A DNA stretch of 64,000 bases from Candida dubliniensis CD36 (GCF_000026945.1 NC_012863.1:518501-582500), one strand, 5' to 3'. Shown: positions 32,606 through 44,527, counted from the first letter of the stretch. Made by a program: numbers and translations. The notes: generated from the letters alone by a model not told the origin.

Positions 32606-34843
32606 ATGGTACAGAATAAGTCGAATTTAAGTCTTGCCAATAGAAGGCAATCATCATTCTTTCGTCAATTACCACCAGCAGAACCAGATATTTATTATGT
32701 TGGGGTTGATGTTGGTACTGGGTCAGCCCGGGCTTGTTTAATTGACACAAATGGGATTATTTTGGGATTGGCAGAACGTCCAATTAAACGTCAAGAATTA
32801 CAAGCAAATTATATCACTCAAAATTCTACGGAAATTTGGGATGCTATTTGTTATTGTGTTAGATCTTGTCTTAGAGACTCTGGAGTACAACCAGAAGATG
32901 TCTTTGGTATAGGTTTTGATGCTACATGTTCCTTAGTGGCAATTTCTGAACTGACCGATCAACCAGTTTCTGTTGGCCCCAACTTTAACAATGATAAGGA
33001 GAATATTATTTTATGGATGGATCACCGTGCTGTTGACGAGACCAATGCAATTAATGCTACTGACGATAAATGCTTGAAATATGTCGGTGGACAAATGTCA
33101 ATTGAGATGGAATTGCCTAAAATGAAGTGGTTGAAACATCACAAACCTGGTGGAATTAAAGATTGTAAATTCTATGATTTGGCTGATTATTTGGTTCACA
33201 AGGCAACTGGTACTGAAACTAGAAGTTACTGTTCTGTTGTTTGTAAACAAGGGTTTGTGCCAATTGGTGTTGAAGGCAGTGAAACTGGTTGGTCTGAAGA
33301 TTTCTTATTGTCAGTAGATATGCCTGAGTTGGTTGAAGACGATTTCAGAAGATTAGGTGGTATTCCTGGGAAAAACGGTAAATATTTGACTGCTGGTGAT
33401 GCCGTTGGGAAATTGACTCCTGAATCTGCTGAGGAATTGGGTTTAACCTCAGAATGTATTGTCGGATCTCCTGTTATTGATGCTTATGCCGGATGGGTTG
33501 GTACAGTTGCCGCTAAAGCCGATATTCCTGCATTACAAGAGGAAGATGCTCATTCTGATGGATCAATTGGAACTGCCTGTGGCAGATTGGCTGCTGTTGC
33601 TGGGACTTCCACGTGCCATATAGCCATGACGAAAGAGCCCTGTTTTGTTCAAGGTGTTTGGGGTCCATATAAGAATGTGATGGCTGAGGGTTATTGGTTG
33701 GCAGAAGGTGGCCAATCTATTACAGGTCAATTGCTTGCTCATGTGTTAGCTATCCACCCAGCTAACCATGACTTGATAAGAAGTGCAGAACAATCCAATA
33801 TTTCCAAATTTGAGTATTTGAATTCGATTTTAGAAGGATTAGTCAATGATAAGAATGAAAGATCTGTCGTATCTTTGGCCAAGCACATGTTTTTCTATGG
33901 AGATTTCCATGGTAACAGATCCCCGATTGCTGATCCAAGAATGAAGGCAAGCATTATTGGGCAATCAATGGATAACTCATTAGAAGATTTGGCAATTCAA
34001 TATTTTGGTGCTTGTGAATTTATTGCTCAACAGACAAGACAAATTATTGAAGAGATGGAAAAGTCTGGCCACAAGATTTCATGTATCTTCATGAGTGGTG
34101 GTCAAAGTAGAAATGGTTTATTGATGAGATTATTAGCTGATTGTACCGGGTTACCAGTTATTATTCCAAGATACATAGATGCTGCAGTTGTTTTTGGTGC
34201 CTCGTTATTGGGAGCTGTCGCCGCAGAAGATGCAGTTGCTGAACATTGCAGAGATAAAACGAGGTCAAGAAGATCTTCTTCATTTTTAGGTAAAGGTTCT
34301 CACACCAACTTGAAAGACAGAGGCTCAATTTCTCCATACACTGCCCCATCTGCTACTTCAACCACCAATTTAAGCATGTTAGCTTATGCAGAATCTCACC
34401 AAGGGCCAGCTCAATTGACACCAATGAATGAGGAAACTGATTACTTTAATCAAACTGTTCAACAAAAAGGGGGAGCAGCAGCTGATTCCCGCAATTCGGC
34501 TATCAAGAGTGATGACGAGTCTGATGATGACACCACATTATCATTTGGTTCTAAACAACAAACACAAAAAGGGCTTTCACAAAAGTTGGCAAGTTTGAAT
34601 TTGAAACCATTAACTGCTGCCACCACCAAGCCCAATGCTCCTGGGGCTGCATTGTGGAAGGTTATGAAAAAGATGACTGGTCCTGGTAAAGTTATTTATC
34701 CTCATCCTGATGATAATCCTGAACGTAGATTATTGGATGTCAAATATAAGATTTTCTTGGAACAATGTTATAGTCAAAGGAAATTCAGAGATATGGTTGA
34801 TAAAATCGAATTAGAAAATGCAAAGCTTGCCCAAAAACATTAA
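32606..34843 (+). CDS. FGGY-family carbohydrate kinase (YDR109C/FGGY, probable D-ribulokinase)
   Basis: This 745-aa protein has the N-terminal phosphate-binding segment VGVDVGTGSARACLID (about 32-47) and the C-terminal FGGY-domain ATP site with FMSGGQSRNGLL (about 493-505). Of the residues after about 555, the middle is a Ser-rich insert. The far end (KVIYPHPDDNPERRLLDVKY) resembles S. cerevisiae Ydr109c. Human FGGY and yeast Ydr109c phosphorylate D-ribulose to ribulose-5-phosphate, seen as metabolite repair. The same reaction is inferred here. The protein is cytosolic, with no signal or membrane segments. Confidence 0.88.
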   Translation: MVQNKSNLSLANRRQSSFFRQLPPAEPDIYYVGVDVGTGSARACLIDTNGIILGLAERPIKRQELQANYITQNSTEIWDAICYCVRSCLRDSGVQPEDVFGIGFDATCSLVAISELTDQPVSVGPNFNNDKENIILWMDHRAVDETNAINATDDKCLKYVGGQMSIEMELPKMKWLKHHKPGGIKDCKFYDLADYLVHKATGTETRSYCSVVCKQGFVPIGVEGSETGWSEDFLLSVDMPELVEDDFRRLGGIPGKNGKYLTAGDAVGKLTPESAEELGLTSECIVGSPVIDAYAGWVGTVAAKADIPALQEEDAHSDGSIGTACGRLAAVAGTSTCHIAMTKEPCFVQGVWGPYKNVMAEGYWLAEGGQSITGQLLAHVLAIHPANHDLIRSAEQSNISKFEYLNSILEGLVNDKNERSVVSLAKHMFFYGDFHGNRSPIADPRMKASIIGQSMDNSLEDLAIQYFGACEFIAQQTRQIIEEMEKSGHKISCIFMSGGQSRNGLLMRLLADCTGLPVIIPRYIDAAVVFGASLLGAVAAEDAVAEHCRDKTRSRRSSSFLGKGSHTNLKDRGSISPYTAPSATSTTNLSMLAYAESHQGPAQLTPMNEETDYFNQTVQQKGGAAADSRNSAIKSDDESDDDTTLSFGSKQQTQKGLSQKLASLNLKPLTAATTKPNAPGAALWKVMKKMTGPGKVIYPHPDDNPERRLLDVKYKIFLEQCYSQRKFRDMVDKIELENAKLAQKH

Positions 34844-34873
34844 GTAAACATGATGTGTACGACGATAGTGAAA

Positions 34874-34906
<33 letters not shown>

Positions 34907-37257
34907 GTTAGATGCTTTCCAACAGAGCTCAGAGAATGTTCTTTTGTTTTCTTTCCAGAAAAGACCGATCTGCAAATGTGGAGATAAACAGATCAACCAA
35001 TCTTTTATGCAGTTATGATATCGAAGTGACCTTGATAGATGCCTCCTAAATTGTAATATTTTCCCGTAATGATGCAAGTACATGCACATCGATTATGAAC
35101 AAAGAATAAAATACGACCCCTCAGAGATAATTAAATGTATCGTTAGTGTGTAAAAACTGGTTACATTGAGTTAAGCGATTCATCCATCAAGAATTTGTGG
35201 CAACTCTTCCCCTCACTAATGTGGCTACATTTATTTTAATATCACGTCATATTTCGTATACGATGACCTATCCACACAATATTTTATGGTGGAGAACACG
35301 AAAACTACAACATGCTTAAATTCCAAACTACTTTGCCAGTCTCGTAATGTTCTTGAGCGTAAAAGCAGTTAATTATAATAGAAGTAAATTAGATTAAATA
35401 CGCCGTTACAATATTTTCATGAATTTTGTCACTAGACTTTACAAACACAACACCTTTTTTCAATAGAAATAGATTATCTAGGTTATCGGTAAAGAGAAGA
35501 AAAGAAAATGATAATGTGCATAATCTTACATGGATCTTTGTTTTGTTCTTTGTAACCATTTTCGCTAGCTCCCAGAATTAAACGGCTGTTGCAAATCCAA
35601 AAAAAAAATTTTATTGTCGAATTCCTTGATGTATAGATTGTGTAACAAAGTCGTCAAAATCACGAACTGTGAAAAATAATGGGATCATGTAAGGGCTGTT
35701 GCTGGGTTCTTGATTTTTTTTTTTTTTGGAGGGTGTTTGTTTTACACTTTTGATTCTTTATTATAGTTTCGAAGAGTTTCCTAGGAACTTGAGAACTTGT
35801 AGGAGAACACTAATAAGAAGTTGGTATTTCTTGAGTGAAAGTTATAATCTTAAGAATGTATTGTAAAGTAAGATATGGATATAAAAGAAAAGATATAAAA
35901 AGTCCTATAAAAAGTATATAAAGATCACATAGAATAGAATATTTGCACACAAAATAAAAGTAGTGCAAATTTGACAGAAATGTAAAATCAAACAAGGGTG
36001 AGACAATTTACCCGAGCTGCCTTTAATTTTTCCTTCTGTTGTTAACAAAGATAAGAATCTTATTGTTGTAAATTAAACCAATGAGATTCTGGAAAAATTA
36101 CATCAGGTCACGTGAAAAAAGAATTGGCTGCGAAATTACTGTGTCAATGTATCTGCGTTTTTAGACTAACGGCGAGATCAAAAAAAAACCTTCATTTGCC
36201 ATCTCAACAGGTATTTAAAAACGTCCATAAATTAGAATTGTAAATAGTTATGAGACCCCTCCACGCCAAGATATGTATAGAGAAGGAAAGAAAGTTTTTT
36301 ATTTTGAATTGGTTTGGTACTAGTAAGTAAAGTTTAATAGATGTAACTCGTAAAGGCAAATGTTGAGATTTTGACTGCAACCAAAAAAAAAAAAAAAAAA
36401 GAAACCACCATCACTCACTGTTTGGACTGAATTGTAAGAATGGTCGAAAGGCCCCCTTTTACAGATAATGGCAATCCAAAAATCAAAGACAATAGCCGCT
36501 CGTTAACACAACAATGTGTTAAATAATCACACATGCTTATTGTAGATTGTTGTGGTTGTTGTTGTTATTGTTATTGTTATGGAAATTACCGAATTAATAA
36601 ATAAATTAGTTAATTTAAATCTTCAAGTCGCACGTGACAAGAGGTCATTGTGGATTTGTCATCTGAAACTGCAACACCACACTAATTTATAAATTAACCA
36701 AGTAATTAATTCTTACATTTTACACTGTACTAAAAGCCATTCCTTCAAATTTGCTTTTTCGTTTTTTAATCTTTTTTAATTCACAGTTTATCACAATAGA
36801 TTCAACTCAATTATTGTTGTATTCTAAAATAAATTTTGTTTAAAAAAGAATATAATAAATATATTTACAAGAATTATTACTTCAATATAATTTCAATATA
36901 TAAACTAGATAATATTCTCAAACTTATTTGGTTACATTAAAGTATTAGGTAACTTTTTTTTTTTTGGTTTTTGGTCTTTCTTTCCTTATACATCCAAAGA
37001 GTGATCAGATTCTTAGTTGCAAATACTTCAATCTAAGGCAGACAAGAGAGATACTATCCCCAGGCGGTTGATAGAAAGATTTTATTATTAGACGGTTTAG
37101 TTTTCCAAATTTTGCATTTTTTTGTTTTTATTTGAAATATAAATTAAACTACAATTGCTTGTTTGCTGTCAATTAATAGATACTTATTTTTATTTTTATT
37201 CTTGCATTCATTTATTTCTTTAGAATATTATTACTTCAAAACATATTTTGATACATA
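34844..37257. promoter_or_regulatory. 2.4-kb region upstream of SUL2
   Basis: No convincing gene is seen. Two CACGTG boxes (36109-36114 and 36631-36636) lie about 1.15 and 0.62 kb before SUL2. Two TGTGGC motifs (35196-35201, 35220-35225) lie 24 bp apart near the FGGY end. A TA repeat (about 34880-34905) is just past the FGGY stop. A and T homopolymers are frequent near SUL2. Confidence 0.5.
36109..36636. promoter_or_regulatory. two CACGTG (Cbf1-type) boxes upstream of SUL2
   Basis: TCACGTGA is at 36108-36115 and GCACGTGAC is at 36630-36638. Cbf1 with Met4 binds this core to drive sulfur-assimilation genes in S. cerevisiae, and the second site keeps the favoured GTGAC flank. Binding is inferred from the motif and from the nature of SUL2. 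Confidence 0.45.
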
Positions 37258-39738
37258 ATGACAGGTGTGCTTGAAACAGTCAAATCCATAGCATCAAACG
37301 AAGGATTTGTATCTGAAGTTCCACATTTATATGGAGAAGAAGCTCATCATAAAGTTAAATCACACGAATTCGATACGAACAGTATAAATAATACCAATTA
37401 CAATAGCAATGTATTTGTTCCAGCATATGATGAAAGAGAAGTTACTGTGAAAGAATGGTTTCAATATATTTTTGCTAATCCACTAAAAATGATAGTTGAT
37501 TATCTTTTTTCCTTGTTTCCAATTCTTAAATGGATTTTGCATTATAATATTAGATGGTTATATGGTGACTTGGTTGCTGGTATTACTGTCGGTGTTGTTT
37601 TAGTGCCACAATCTATGTCATATGCTCAATTGGCAGGGTTAGAAGCACAATACGGTTTATATTCTTCCTTTGTTGGTGTCTTTATTTATTCATTTTTTGC
37701 CACCTCCAAAGATGTTTCCATCGGTCCTGTTGCCGTTATGTCGTTACAAGTGTCTAAGGTCATTGCTCATGTCCAAGATAAGTTTGGTGACAAGTATGCC
37801 CCACCAGAAATTGCTACATTTTTGTCATTGATTTGTGGTGGTATTGCGCTTGGTATTGGTTTGTTACGTTTAGGATTTATTTTAGAATTCATTTCCATCC
37901 CTGCAGTCATGGGTTTCATGACCGGTTCTGCATTCAACATTATCACAGGTCAAGTCCCAGGTTTAATGGGTTATAACAGTAAAGTTAACACAAGAGACAG
38001 TACTTATCTTGTTGTTGTCAATACATTGAAGCATTTACCTGATTCAACCGTTGATGCTGCCTTTGGGTTGATTCCATTACTCATCTTATACTTGTGGAAA
38101 TTTCTGACTGATTATGCTCAAAAAAGATACCCAAGATATAAAATGTACTTTTTCTACTTTCAACAATTGAGAAATGCCATTGTTATCATTGTTGCCACTG
38201 CTATATCATGGGGTATTGTGCACCCTAAAAAAGTTGCCTTCAATGGTCCTTCCTCCAAATTTAAACCACCAATCAAGACTATTGGTGATGTTCCAAGTGG
38301 GTTGCGTCACGTTGGTGTCATGACAGTTCCTGACGGTATAATCAGTGCTATGGCCTCTGAAATCCCCGTCTCTACGGTCATTTTGTTGTTGGAACATATT
38401 GCCATTTCTAAATCATTCGGTAGAATTAATGATTATAAAGTGATTCCTGATCAAGAAGTTATTGCCATTGGTGTCAATAACTTAATTGGTACTTTCTTCA
38501 ACGCTTACCCAGCTACTGGTTCCTTTTCAAGATCTGCATTGAAAGCAAAATGTGGTGTCAGAACTCCTTTGGTAGGTATTTTCACTGGTGCTGTTGTTTT
38601 GTTGGCTTTATATGCATTAACAAAGGCATTTTATTACATTCCTAAAGCAACTTTATCTGCGGTCATTATTCATGCTGTTTCAGATTTGATTGCAAACTAC
38701 AAAATCACTTGGTCATTCTGGAAGATGAGTCCAATTGATTGTGGTATCTTTTTGATTGCTGTTATCTTAACCGTTTTTGTTACCATTGAAGCTGGTATTT
38801 ACTTTGCTATTGCTGCTTCTGTTGTCGTATTGTTAGTAAGAGTTGCTATTCCTCATGGTCAATTCTTGGGTAAAATCCAAATTGCCGAGGTTGTTAATCC
38901 TGTTATTGAACAAACAGGATCTCATGATGAAAACAATGCCTCTGCTTCTGATGGCACTAGTTACTCTAGTGATTTGGAAATTCATCAAGTTTTATCTGAA
39001 GGTACAAATTACAAGTCAACTGATGAAACTGGTAAATTGAAATCTAAAGAAGATATCAAACCAGTAGAAGGTGTTACAGCTTCTGCTTTACAGAGAAATA
39101 ACCCACAAGTGAAATTCCATACACGTTGGGTGCCATTGAACAACGAAAATATCAATGCTGGCATAAAAGTTCAACCTCCACCTCCAGGAGTTGTGGTATT
39201 TAAACCTGTTGAATCGTTTACATATCCAAATGCATCTAGACAAGTTGATAAAGTTTCTGATGAAGCAAAGAGATTGACCAGAAGAGGGAAACCATTTGAT
39301 TATTCTAAAATTGGGTCTAGACCTTGGAATGATCCAGGTCCATTGAGATGGAACTTGCCATGGTCCAAGAAAGAGAAGGTTGAAGAAAAAGTTGAAGATA
39401 ACCGTCCAATTTTGCGTATCGTGCATTTCGATTTTTCTACTGTTGCTTCTATTGATGTAACTGCTATACAGGCATTAGTTGATTTGAGAAAAGCTTTAAA
39501 TGCTTATGCTGATCGTGAAGTTGAATTCCATTTCTCGGGTATTTTGAGCCCTTGGATTAGAAGGGGTTTGTTAAATGCTGGATTTGGTACATATGAAGAT
39601 GGCTTGCTTTCTACTAATAATTATGTCAACATTGCTGCTGGATACCAAGACTTGGAAGACCACGCCGATGAACCATATTATGCTGCTACTGGTACAAATA
39701 CTCCATTTTTCCATTTAGACATACCCAACTACTCATGA
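37258..39738 (+). CDS. SUL2: sulfate permease (SulP/SLC26 family)
   Basis: This 826-aa protein has a hydrophilic N-terminus (about 75 aa) and a SulP transmembrane core (about 95-540). The core contains the signature PQSMSYAQLAGLEAQYGLYS and VSIGPVAVMSL. A long cytosolic linker precedes the C-terminal STAS domain (about 713-800), which contains HFDFSTVASIDVTAIQAL. The size fits S. cerevisiae Sul1/Sul2 (859/893 aa). It imports sulfate with protons at the plasma membrane, feeding cysteine and methionine synthesis. Expression is probably under Cbf1/Met4 control (CACGTG boxes upstream). Confidence 0.93.
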   Translation: MTGVLETVKSIASNEGFVSEVPHLYGEEAHHKVKSHEFDTNSINNTNYNSNVFVPAYDEREVTVKEWFQYIFANPLKMIVDYLFSLFPILKWILHYNIRWLYGDLVAGITVGVVLVPQSMSYAQLAGLEAQYGLYSSFVGVFIYSFFATSKDVSIGPVAVMSLQVSKVIAHVQDKFGDKYAPPEIATFLSLICGGIALGIGLLRLGFILEFISIPAVMGFMTGSAFNIITGQVPGLMGYNSKVNTRDSTYLVVVNTLKHLPDSTVDAAFGLIPLLILYLWKFLTDYAQKRYPRYKMYFFYFQQLRNAIVIIVATAISWGIVHPKKVAFNGPSSKFKPPIKTIGDVPSGLRHVGVMTVPDGIISAMASEIPVSTVILLLEHIAISKSFGRINDYKVIPDQEVIAIGVNNLIGTFFNAYPATGSFSRSALKAKCGVRTPLVGIFTGAVVLLALYALTKAFYYIPKATLSAVIIHAVSDLIANYKITWSFWKMSPIDCGIFLIAVILTVFVTIEAGIYFAIAASVVVLLVRVAIPHGQFLGKIQIAEVVNPVIEQTGSHDENNASASDGTSYSSDLEIHQVLSEGTNYKSTDETGKLKSKEDIKPVEGVTASALQRNNPQVKFHTRWVPLNNENINAGIKVQPPPPGVVVFKPVESFTYPNASRQVDKVSDEAKRLTRRGKPFDYSKIGSRPWNDPGPLRWNLPWSKKEKVEEKVEDNRPILRIVHFDFSTVASIDVTAIQALVDLRKALNAYADREVEFHFSGILSPWIRRGLLNAGFGTYEDGLLSTNNYVNIAAGYQDLEDHADEPYYAATGTNTPFFHLDIPNYS

Positions 39739-40141
39739 TTGCATTAATTCTTGCGAGTTTTTATTTATCAATTATTCATTTTCAGTTCGGTTTTTTTTTT
39801 TTGTTTTTGCTACTATTACTCTTTAGTTGGGATTATTAGAACACGTTTATAAGTTCCATGTAATTATATTTAATAAATTTTATATGAAAAAAAGCTATAA
39901 CATTGTTTGCTTTAGTAAAAATTGATGGTTAATCTATACCTCTTGGAAACTAGATATAGTAGAGATTCGCGCGTGTATGCTCTCTTTTTTTTTTTTGCTT
40001 TGTTGTTGATTGTTGGCATACGCGTAACCATTTGATTGTTGAAGAATTTTTTAAAAAATTGGTTAAATCCATTTGTTTTCTTTTTCTTCACTAATCAAAT
40101 AATAGTATTCAACTCGTACTTCATAGAAAAGGGGATCTATT
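39739..40141. promoter_or_regulatory. SUL2-RLF2 intergenic region with MCB
   Basis: This 403-bp spacer has a perfect MluI box ACGCGT at 40020-40025, 117 bp before the RLF2 ATG. A GCGCG element lies 50 bp further upstream (39968-39972). T tracts are at 39791-39800 and 39986-39996. Confidence 0.6.
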
Positions 40142-41860
40142 ATGACATCGCAATTAGAAATTATTGATTTGACTAATGACACTGCCGATTTGTCTGAGTT
40201 TTCTACTACTCAGACAGACCCAATTCGTTCCAAAAGAGCAGCCAGTCTGACAGTGGAAGTCAACAATGAGGAAGCTTTATCACCAACAAAAAAGTGCAAA
40301 ACTGATGCTAATACTGCTTTTATTGAGATAAGTCAGAATATATCAGCAGACGAGAAGCATATCCCCAAGAAAGAATTGGAGAAAGCAGAAAAGGAAAAGC
40401 AAAAACAAGAAGAAAAAGCTCGTAAGGAGCAAGAAAAGCTCGAGAAGAAAAGAAAGCAAGAAGAAGAAAGAGAGTTGAAGAGAAAACGACTCGAAGAAGA
40501 AAAGGAGTTGAAAAGGCAAAAGCAAGAGGAAGAAAGAAGGGCAAGAGAACTTAAAAAGGAAGCAGAAAGACTTCAAAAGGAGAAAGAAAAGCAAGAGAAA
40601 GAGAGGATAAGATTGGAAAAGAAACAAAAGCTAGAGGAACAAAGATTGGCCAAGGAAGCAGAAAAGAAACGACTTGAAGAGGAGAAGAGGAAGATTGAAG
40701 AGGCTAAAGAAAGAAGTCAAATGAAAATCTCGAGTTTCTTTCAAGTTGGACAGAAACGTAAAGAGAAAAAAACAGCACCGGAGTCTTCTGAAGGAGATAC
40801 AAGTAAAAACAGCCCTAAATCGTTTTATGAAACCGAGTTTTTGCCATTCTTTGTTCAAAAGAATGTAAGCTTAATGAATGTTGGCAACAAGGATATACTG
40901 GACTCCAAGCGTATTCTTGACGACTGTCTAAATGGAGCTTTGCCAAAGGAGCTGTCTTTCAAATCATATCTTAACACATTCACAAACTCTTCTTTGTCGA
41001 CCGTCAATGACATTACACCAGAAGAAATTATTAATGCTCTAAATTCATCCACAACAACCGAGAACCAAGTTCATCAATTAATTCAAGACCTACCTCCTAT
41101 CAAGTATATTAGTTTTTATGAAAACTCAAAACCGCCATATATTGGGACCTATTGTTCATTAGCTCATCAAAAATGTCGCGAAAGTATAATTCAAAACCCA
41201 TTTGACAATGAGATAACTGGTCTAGATTATGGCTATGATTCAGACTTGGAATGGAATAAGGAGGACGAAGAGGGTGAAGACATAGAAAATGACGAGGACG
41301 ACGATGACGACGATTCTATTATGGGAGATGAAGATGACGAGGAATTTGTCGAGGATGATCCCCAAAGTAACAAGAAGAAATTTATTACCCTAACAGTGAT
41401 TAACAAATGGAACAACGAAGAAAACAGCCAGGATTTCCAAAGTTTTGCTACAGTTAAATTAGTAGATATACCAGGTCAAATAGATCCCTTTCATAATTAT
41501 TGGGCTACTCAAAATGAACCACAAGTGCAGACAATATCAGTGACTCAGGATGCAACAAAATCTATTGACAATGTCTTAATAAACAAAGCAACACCAACCA
41601 TGGGTACATCTTCTAGTCCGAATATCTTGATTGCTCAAAAGAAAACTATCAAAGATTCGGTGGTTTTGGCTAACTTGATAAAATTCATAGAAAATAACAA
41701 TGATTTTACTATAGGTACATTGGTGGAACTATCGAAGAAAGAGTTTAAAGATTTTACTAAAGCCTTGATAAAAAATACAATACAGGAGATTGCCGTTTAT
41801 GACAAAAGGTCAAGTAAATGGGAAATAAAAGCTGAAATGAAAGAGAAATACTGTTCGTAG
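40142..41860 (+). CDS. RLF2: CAF-1 large subunit p150 (Rlf2/Cac1)
   Basis: This 572-aa protein has a long Lys/Glu/Arg-rich KER helix (about 76-190). A canonical PCNA-interaction motif QMKISSFF (193-200) follows directly. The conserved ED region includes YGYDSDLEWNKEDEEGED (about 361-378) and an Asp/Glu run to about 408. A C-terminal winged-helix region lies at about 500-572. CAF-1 deposits H3-H4 behind replication forks through PCNA. The promoter MCB at 40020 fits S-phase expression. The KER and the acidic run are genuine family features, not noise. Confidence 0.9.
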   Translation: MTSQLEIIDLTNDTADLSEFSTTQTDPIRSKRAASLTVEVNNEEALSPTKKCKTDANTAFIEISQNISADEKHIPKKELEKAEKEKQKQEEKARKEQEKLEKKRKQEEERELKRKRLEEEKELKRQKQEEERRARELKKEAERLQKEKEKQEKERIRLEKKQKLEEQRLAKEAEKKRLEEEKRKIEEAKERSQMKISSFFQVGQKRKEKKTAPESSEGDTSKNSPKSFYETEFLPFFVQKNVSLMNVGNKDILDSKRILDDCLNGALPKELSFKSYLNTFTNSSLSTVNDITPEEIINALNSSTTTENQVHQLIQDLPPIKYISFYENSKPPYIGTYCSLAHQKCRESIIQNPFDNEITGLDYGYDSDLEWNKEDEEGEDIENDEDDDDDDSIMGDEDDEEFVEDDPQSNKKKFITLTVINKWNNEENSQDFQSFATVKLVDIPGQIDPFHNYWATQNEPQVQTISVTQDATKSIDNVLINKATPTMGTSSSPNILIAQKKTIKDSVVLANLIKFIENNNDFTIGTLVELSKKEFKDFTKALIKNTIQEIAVYDKRSSKWEIKAEMKEKYCS

Positions 41861-42143
41861 ATAGACTTGCTTGAGTAGGTTTTGTGGATTTGTGGTTAAC
41901 GTTTACGTAAATACATTTGTAGCATCAAAAGGGTAGTTTGTATTAGTGTACATTCCTTTGACTGTGTCTTGGTAGTGTCATCAATTCTGGTTTTCAAGAT
42001 TGCAAAAAAAGAATAATTTGTTTAGTGAGAACTTTAACAAGGGAAAAATTGTAAACAAAGCAATGCGACGCGCGATGTCAAAAAAAAAATAAAACACCAA
42101 TATTACTTAAATCATCATATAAACGATAGTATATGACTTCTAG
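41861..42143. promoter_or_regulatory. RLF2-SLX4 intergenic region with ACGCG element
   Basis: This is a 283-bp spacer. ACGCGCG at 42068-42074 lies about 70 bp before the SLX4 ATG and matches the MBF core ACGCG. Confidence 0.5.
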
Positions 42144-44498
42144 ATGGCAACTGAAACAGGTGATGATGATGGTGGAATATACTTTCACTCTACCCAAATA
42201 CAATCAATTCATGAGTCATTAGAACAAGAGAAAAGCCAACGTCTATATTTACAAGCATCCATAAAAAAACTAGAAAGTTTCAAACACGTCAGTGACGAAT
42301 CTTTAAATAATTTAAATCCAAGTCCAGTATCAGTGGTTCAAATTAAGAAAAAGGCAGCAACAAGAAAACGGAAACTATCGGCTCGTAAACCAAATTTGAA
42401 AAAACCAAAGTCCCTGAGTGAAGTTGTTAGACAGGCGTTTGAAAAAGACAAATTTGCTTATTTTACCAATAATCAAGCCCGAATTGACGAATTCCTAACG
42501 AACGGATCAGTATCGACAGAAAACAGTACAAGTAACCAAGGATCACTTATCAGTCTGGACGAATGGAATTACATCAAACAGACCTATCTCCAACAACAAG
42601 GCGAAAGTAAAACCACTTTGAAAGGTATAAGAAACAAAATAAAGCAAAGCAAAAATAGTGGTATCGGAATGTGGGAAATAACGGCATCGAATCCAGATAT
42701 TTCGTTAAATGATGAGGATATTCAATATTTACATGATTTGGACGAACAACAGATGATGTCTGATGGAAATTCATTTACAGATGATGACATCGACCCAACT
42801 CAGGACGACGGGTTGGTACTAACCCTATCACAAAATTGTTCCAGTCAACACGACATATGCCATCACGAAAAAGATCATCAGGAGCACATTCTAATAAATT
42901 CTTCGATTGGTGAAGCTGTTCAGCACGACAGAAATCTTGAAAGTCGTAGCCAAAAATATTCGGATAATGGTAACACTATCCCAGATCAAAACTCGGCAAT
43001 ACGAACTGGTGAAATGGAATCAACTGATGCCCATGAAGTGCAAGAAATATTCAGTACGCCGTCTTATGTCCCTTCTAATCAATTGAATACAGATAAAGAT
43101 AGCTCTCAAGAATCAGGTTCCTCGATAATAATGTTAGCAGAAAATATTGTATCAACTCAGCCTGATGTCATCGAGTCTATACTGGATTCTGAGTCTGAAA
43201 TTGAAATCATTGAAAAACCACGTTTACAGGTATTACAATCGGTTTATGAAAATGATATATCTACAAATCAAACCAGGCATGAGCTGGCAATTCTTAAGTA
43301 TCTGGAAAATAGCAAACAATCAGAGCATCAAGATTATGAGTCAGAAGTAGTGGAAAGTGATTCGACACCAATAATAACCCCTAATGTAACACCTAAAAAG
43401 AAAGCCCACATTTCTCCCGTTAATGAAACTCATGGAATAATGAACGAGTCACCCGTACCATTAGCATCACGAAACACACCAGATAGAATTACCAATATTG
43501 TAGGCAGAATACCTAGCAGTCCTTCACCAATAAAATTGGTACTAGAAAGCCCCCTTAAAAAGCAGAGGAAGATCGAGTTTTCTGATACTGAATCCATTTA
43601 TTCGACAGCTGTGTCCCAGTTTGGTACACCAAAACAAACAACGTCTTCTCCAGTTGAGGTTTTAACTCTGAAGGTTGGATCCCCACAATTAGGCATTTGT
43701 AGTGATTCCGAGACTATAAGTGTGGTTTCATCTATGGCCCATAAGAAATCTCATGCAGCTAAGAAATTAAGAACCACAACTTTAGAAGTATCTGCTGCCT
43801 TAAGAGTGAAGACTTACACTGATCCTGAAAACAACATAACTGTGAAAAAGTTGGGTGAAGAAAAGAAGAGAGAATTCATTGATCTAGATAATGAGATTCC
43901 CGATTCAGAGAATCTGGATGACGATACTGGCTTCAGCATAATTGAGATCACGAGACAAGTAGTAGAACGTAAAGAACATAATAATGACGATTACTCCGAA
44001 GAACAGAGCACAGATTTGTTTCAAATTGGCTTGAAAGATAAGCGGGATATTGCCAATACTTCCCACTTGCAGGTACCTTCAAGTCTTGTAATGCAATTAG
44101 GAAATACTGGTAACACTTTTTTGGACTCTTCTTTGGTGGAGGAGGATGATGAAATTGCAAAGCTTACGGCGACCGAATTGCGAGAGAGGTTCAAGGATTG
44201 GGGATTAAAACCAGTACAAGGAAAAGATAAAATGCTTGAAATACTACAAGGAATATCTGACTTTATATCTCCAGAATCCTTGTTGGCATTAAAAGGAGAT
44301 GATTTACAACAACGTGTATTTGACAAACTTGAGTTACTAATAAAACAGGATCAATTTTGGTATGATAGAATATTGACATTTGAACCCATCAGACTAGAGG
44401 AAATGAGGCAGTGGTTAAATTCTCATAATCATTATCTCGAGTTAGACATGTTGCGTTTATATTGTGACAGGAACTGTATTACCACAACCAATACATAA
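42144..44498 (+). CDS. SLX4: structure-specific endonuclease scaffold Slx4
   Basis: This 784-aa protein is largely disordered, Ser/Asp/Glu-rich and full of SP/TP and SQ/TQ motifs. It ends in a SAP-like helix pair (about 672-705, [20 protein letters not shown]) and the conserved Slx1-binding C-terminal domain (about 726-784), ending near [10 protein letters not shown]. Slx4 holds the Slx1 nuclease and coordinates repair of branched DNA; in S. cerevisiae it also binds Rtt107/Dpb11. The assignment rests mainly on the C-terminal 110 residues. The stop is 16 bp before arm B of the inverted repeat. Confidence 0.85.
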   Translation: MATETGDDDGGIYFHSTQIQSIHESLEQEKSQRLYLQASIKKLESFKHVSDESLNNLNPSPVSVVQIKKKAATRKRKLSARKPNLKKPKSLSEVVRQAFEKDKFAYFTNNQARIDEFLTNGSVSTENSTSNQGSLISLDEWNYIKQTYLQQQGESKTTLKGIRNKIKQSKNSGIGMWEITASNPDISLNDEDIQYLHDLDEQQMMSDGNSFTDDDIDPTQDDGLVLTLSQNCSSQHDICHHEKDHQEHILINSSIGEAVQHDRNLESRSQKYSDNGNTIPDQNSAIRTGEMESTDAHEVQEIFSTPSYVPSNQLNTDKDSSQESGSSIIMLAENIVSTQPDVIESILDSESEIEIIEKPRLQVLQSVYENDISTNQTRHELAILKYLENSKQSEHQDYESEVVESDSTPIITPNVTPKKKAHISPVNETHGIMNESPVPLASRNTPDRITNIVGRIPSSPSPIKLVLESPLKKQRKIEFSDTESIYSTAVSQFGTPKQTTSSPVEVLTLKVGSPQLGICSDSETISVVSSMAHKKSHAAKKLRTTTLEVSAALRVKTYTDPENNITVKKLGEEKKREFIDLDNEIPDSENLDDDTGFSIIEITRQVVERKEHNNDDYSEEQSTDLFQIGLKDKRDIANTSHLQVPSSLVMQLGNTGNTFLDSSLVEEDDEIAKLTATELRERFKDWGLKPVQGKDKMLEILQGISDFISPESLLALKGDDLQQRVFDKLELLIKQDQFWYDRILTFEPIRLEEMRQWLNSHNHYLELDMLRLYCDRNCITTTNT

Positions 44499-44527
44499 CT
44501 TAACATTTATTATGTCCCCTCCCCCCT

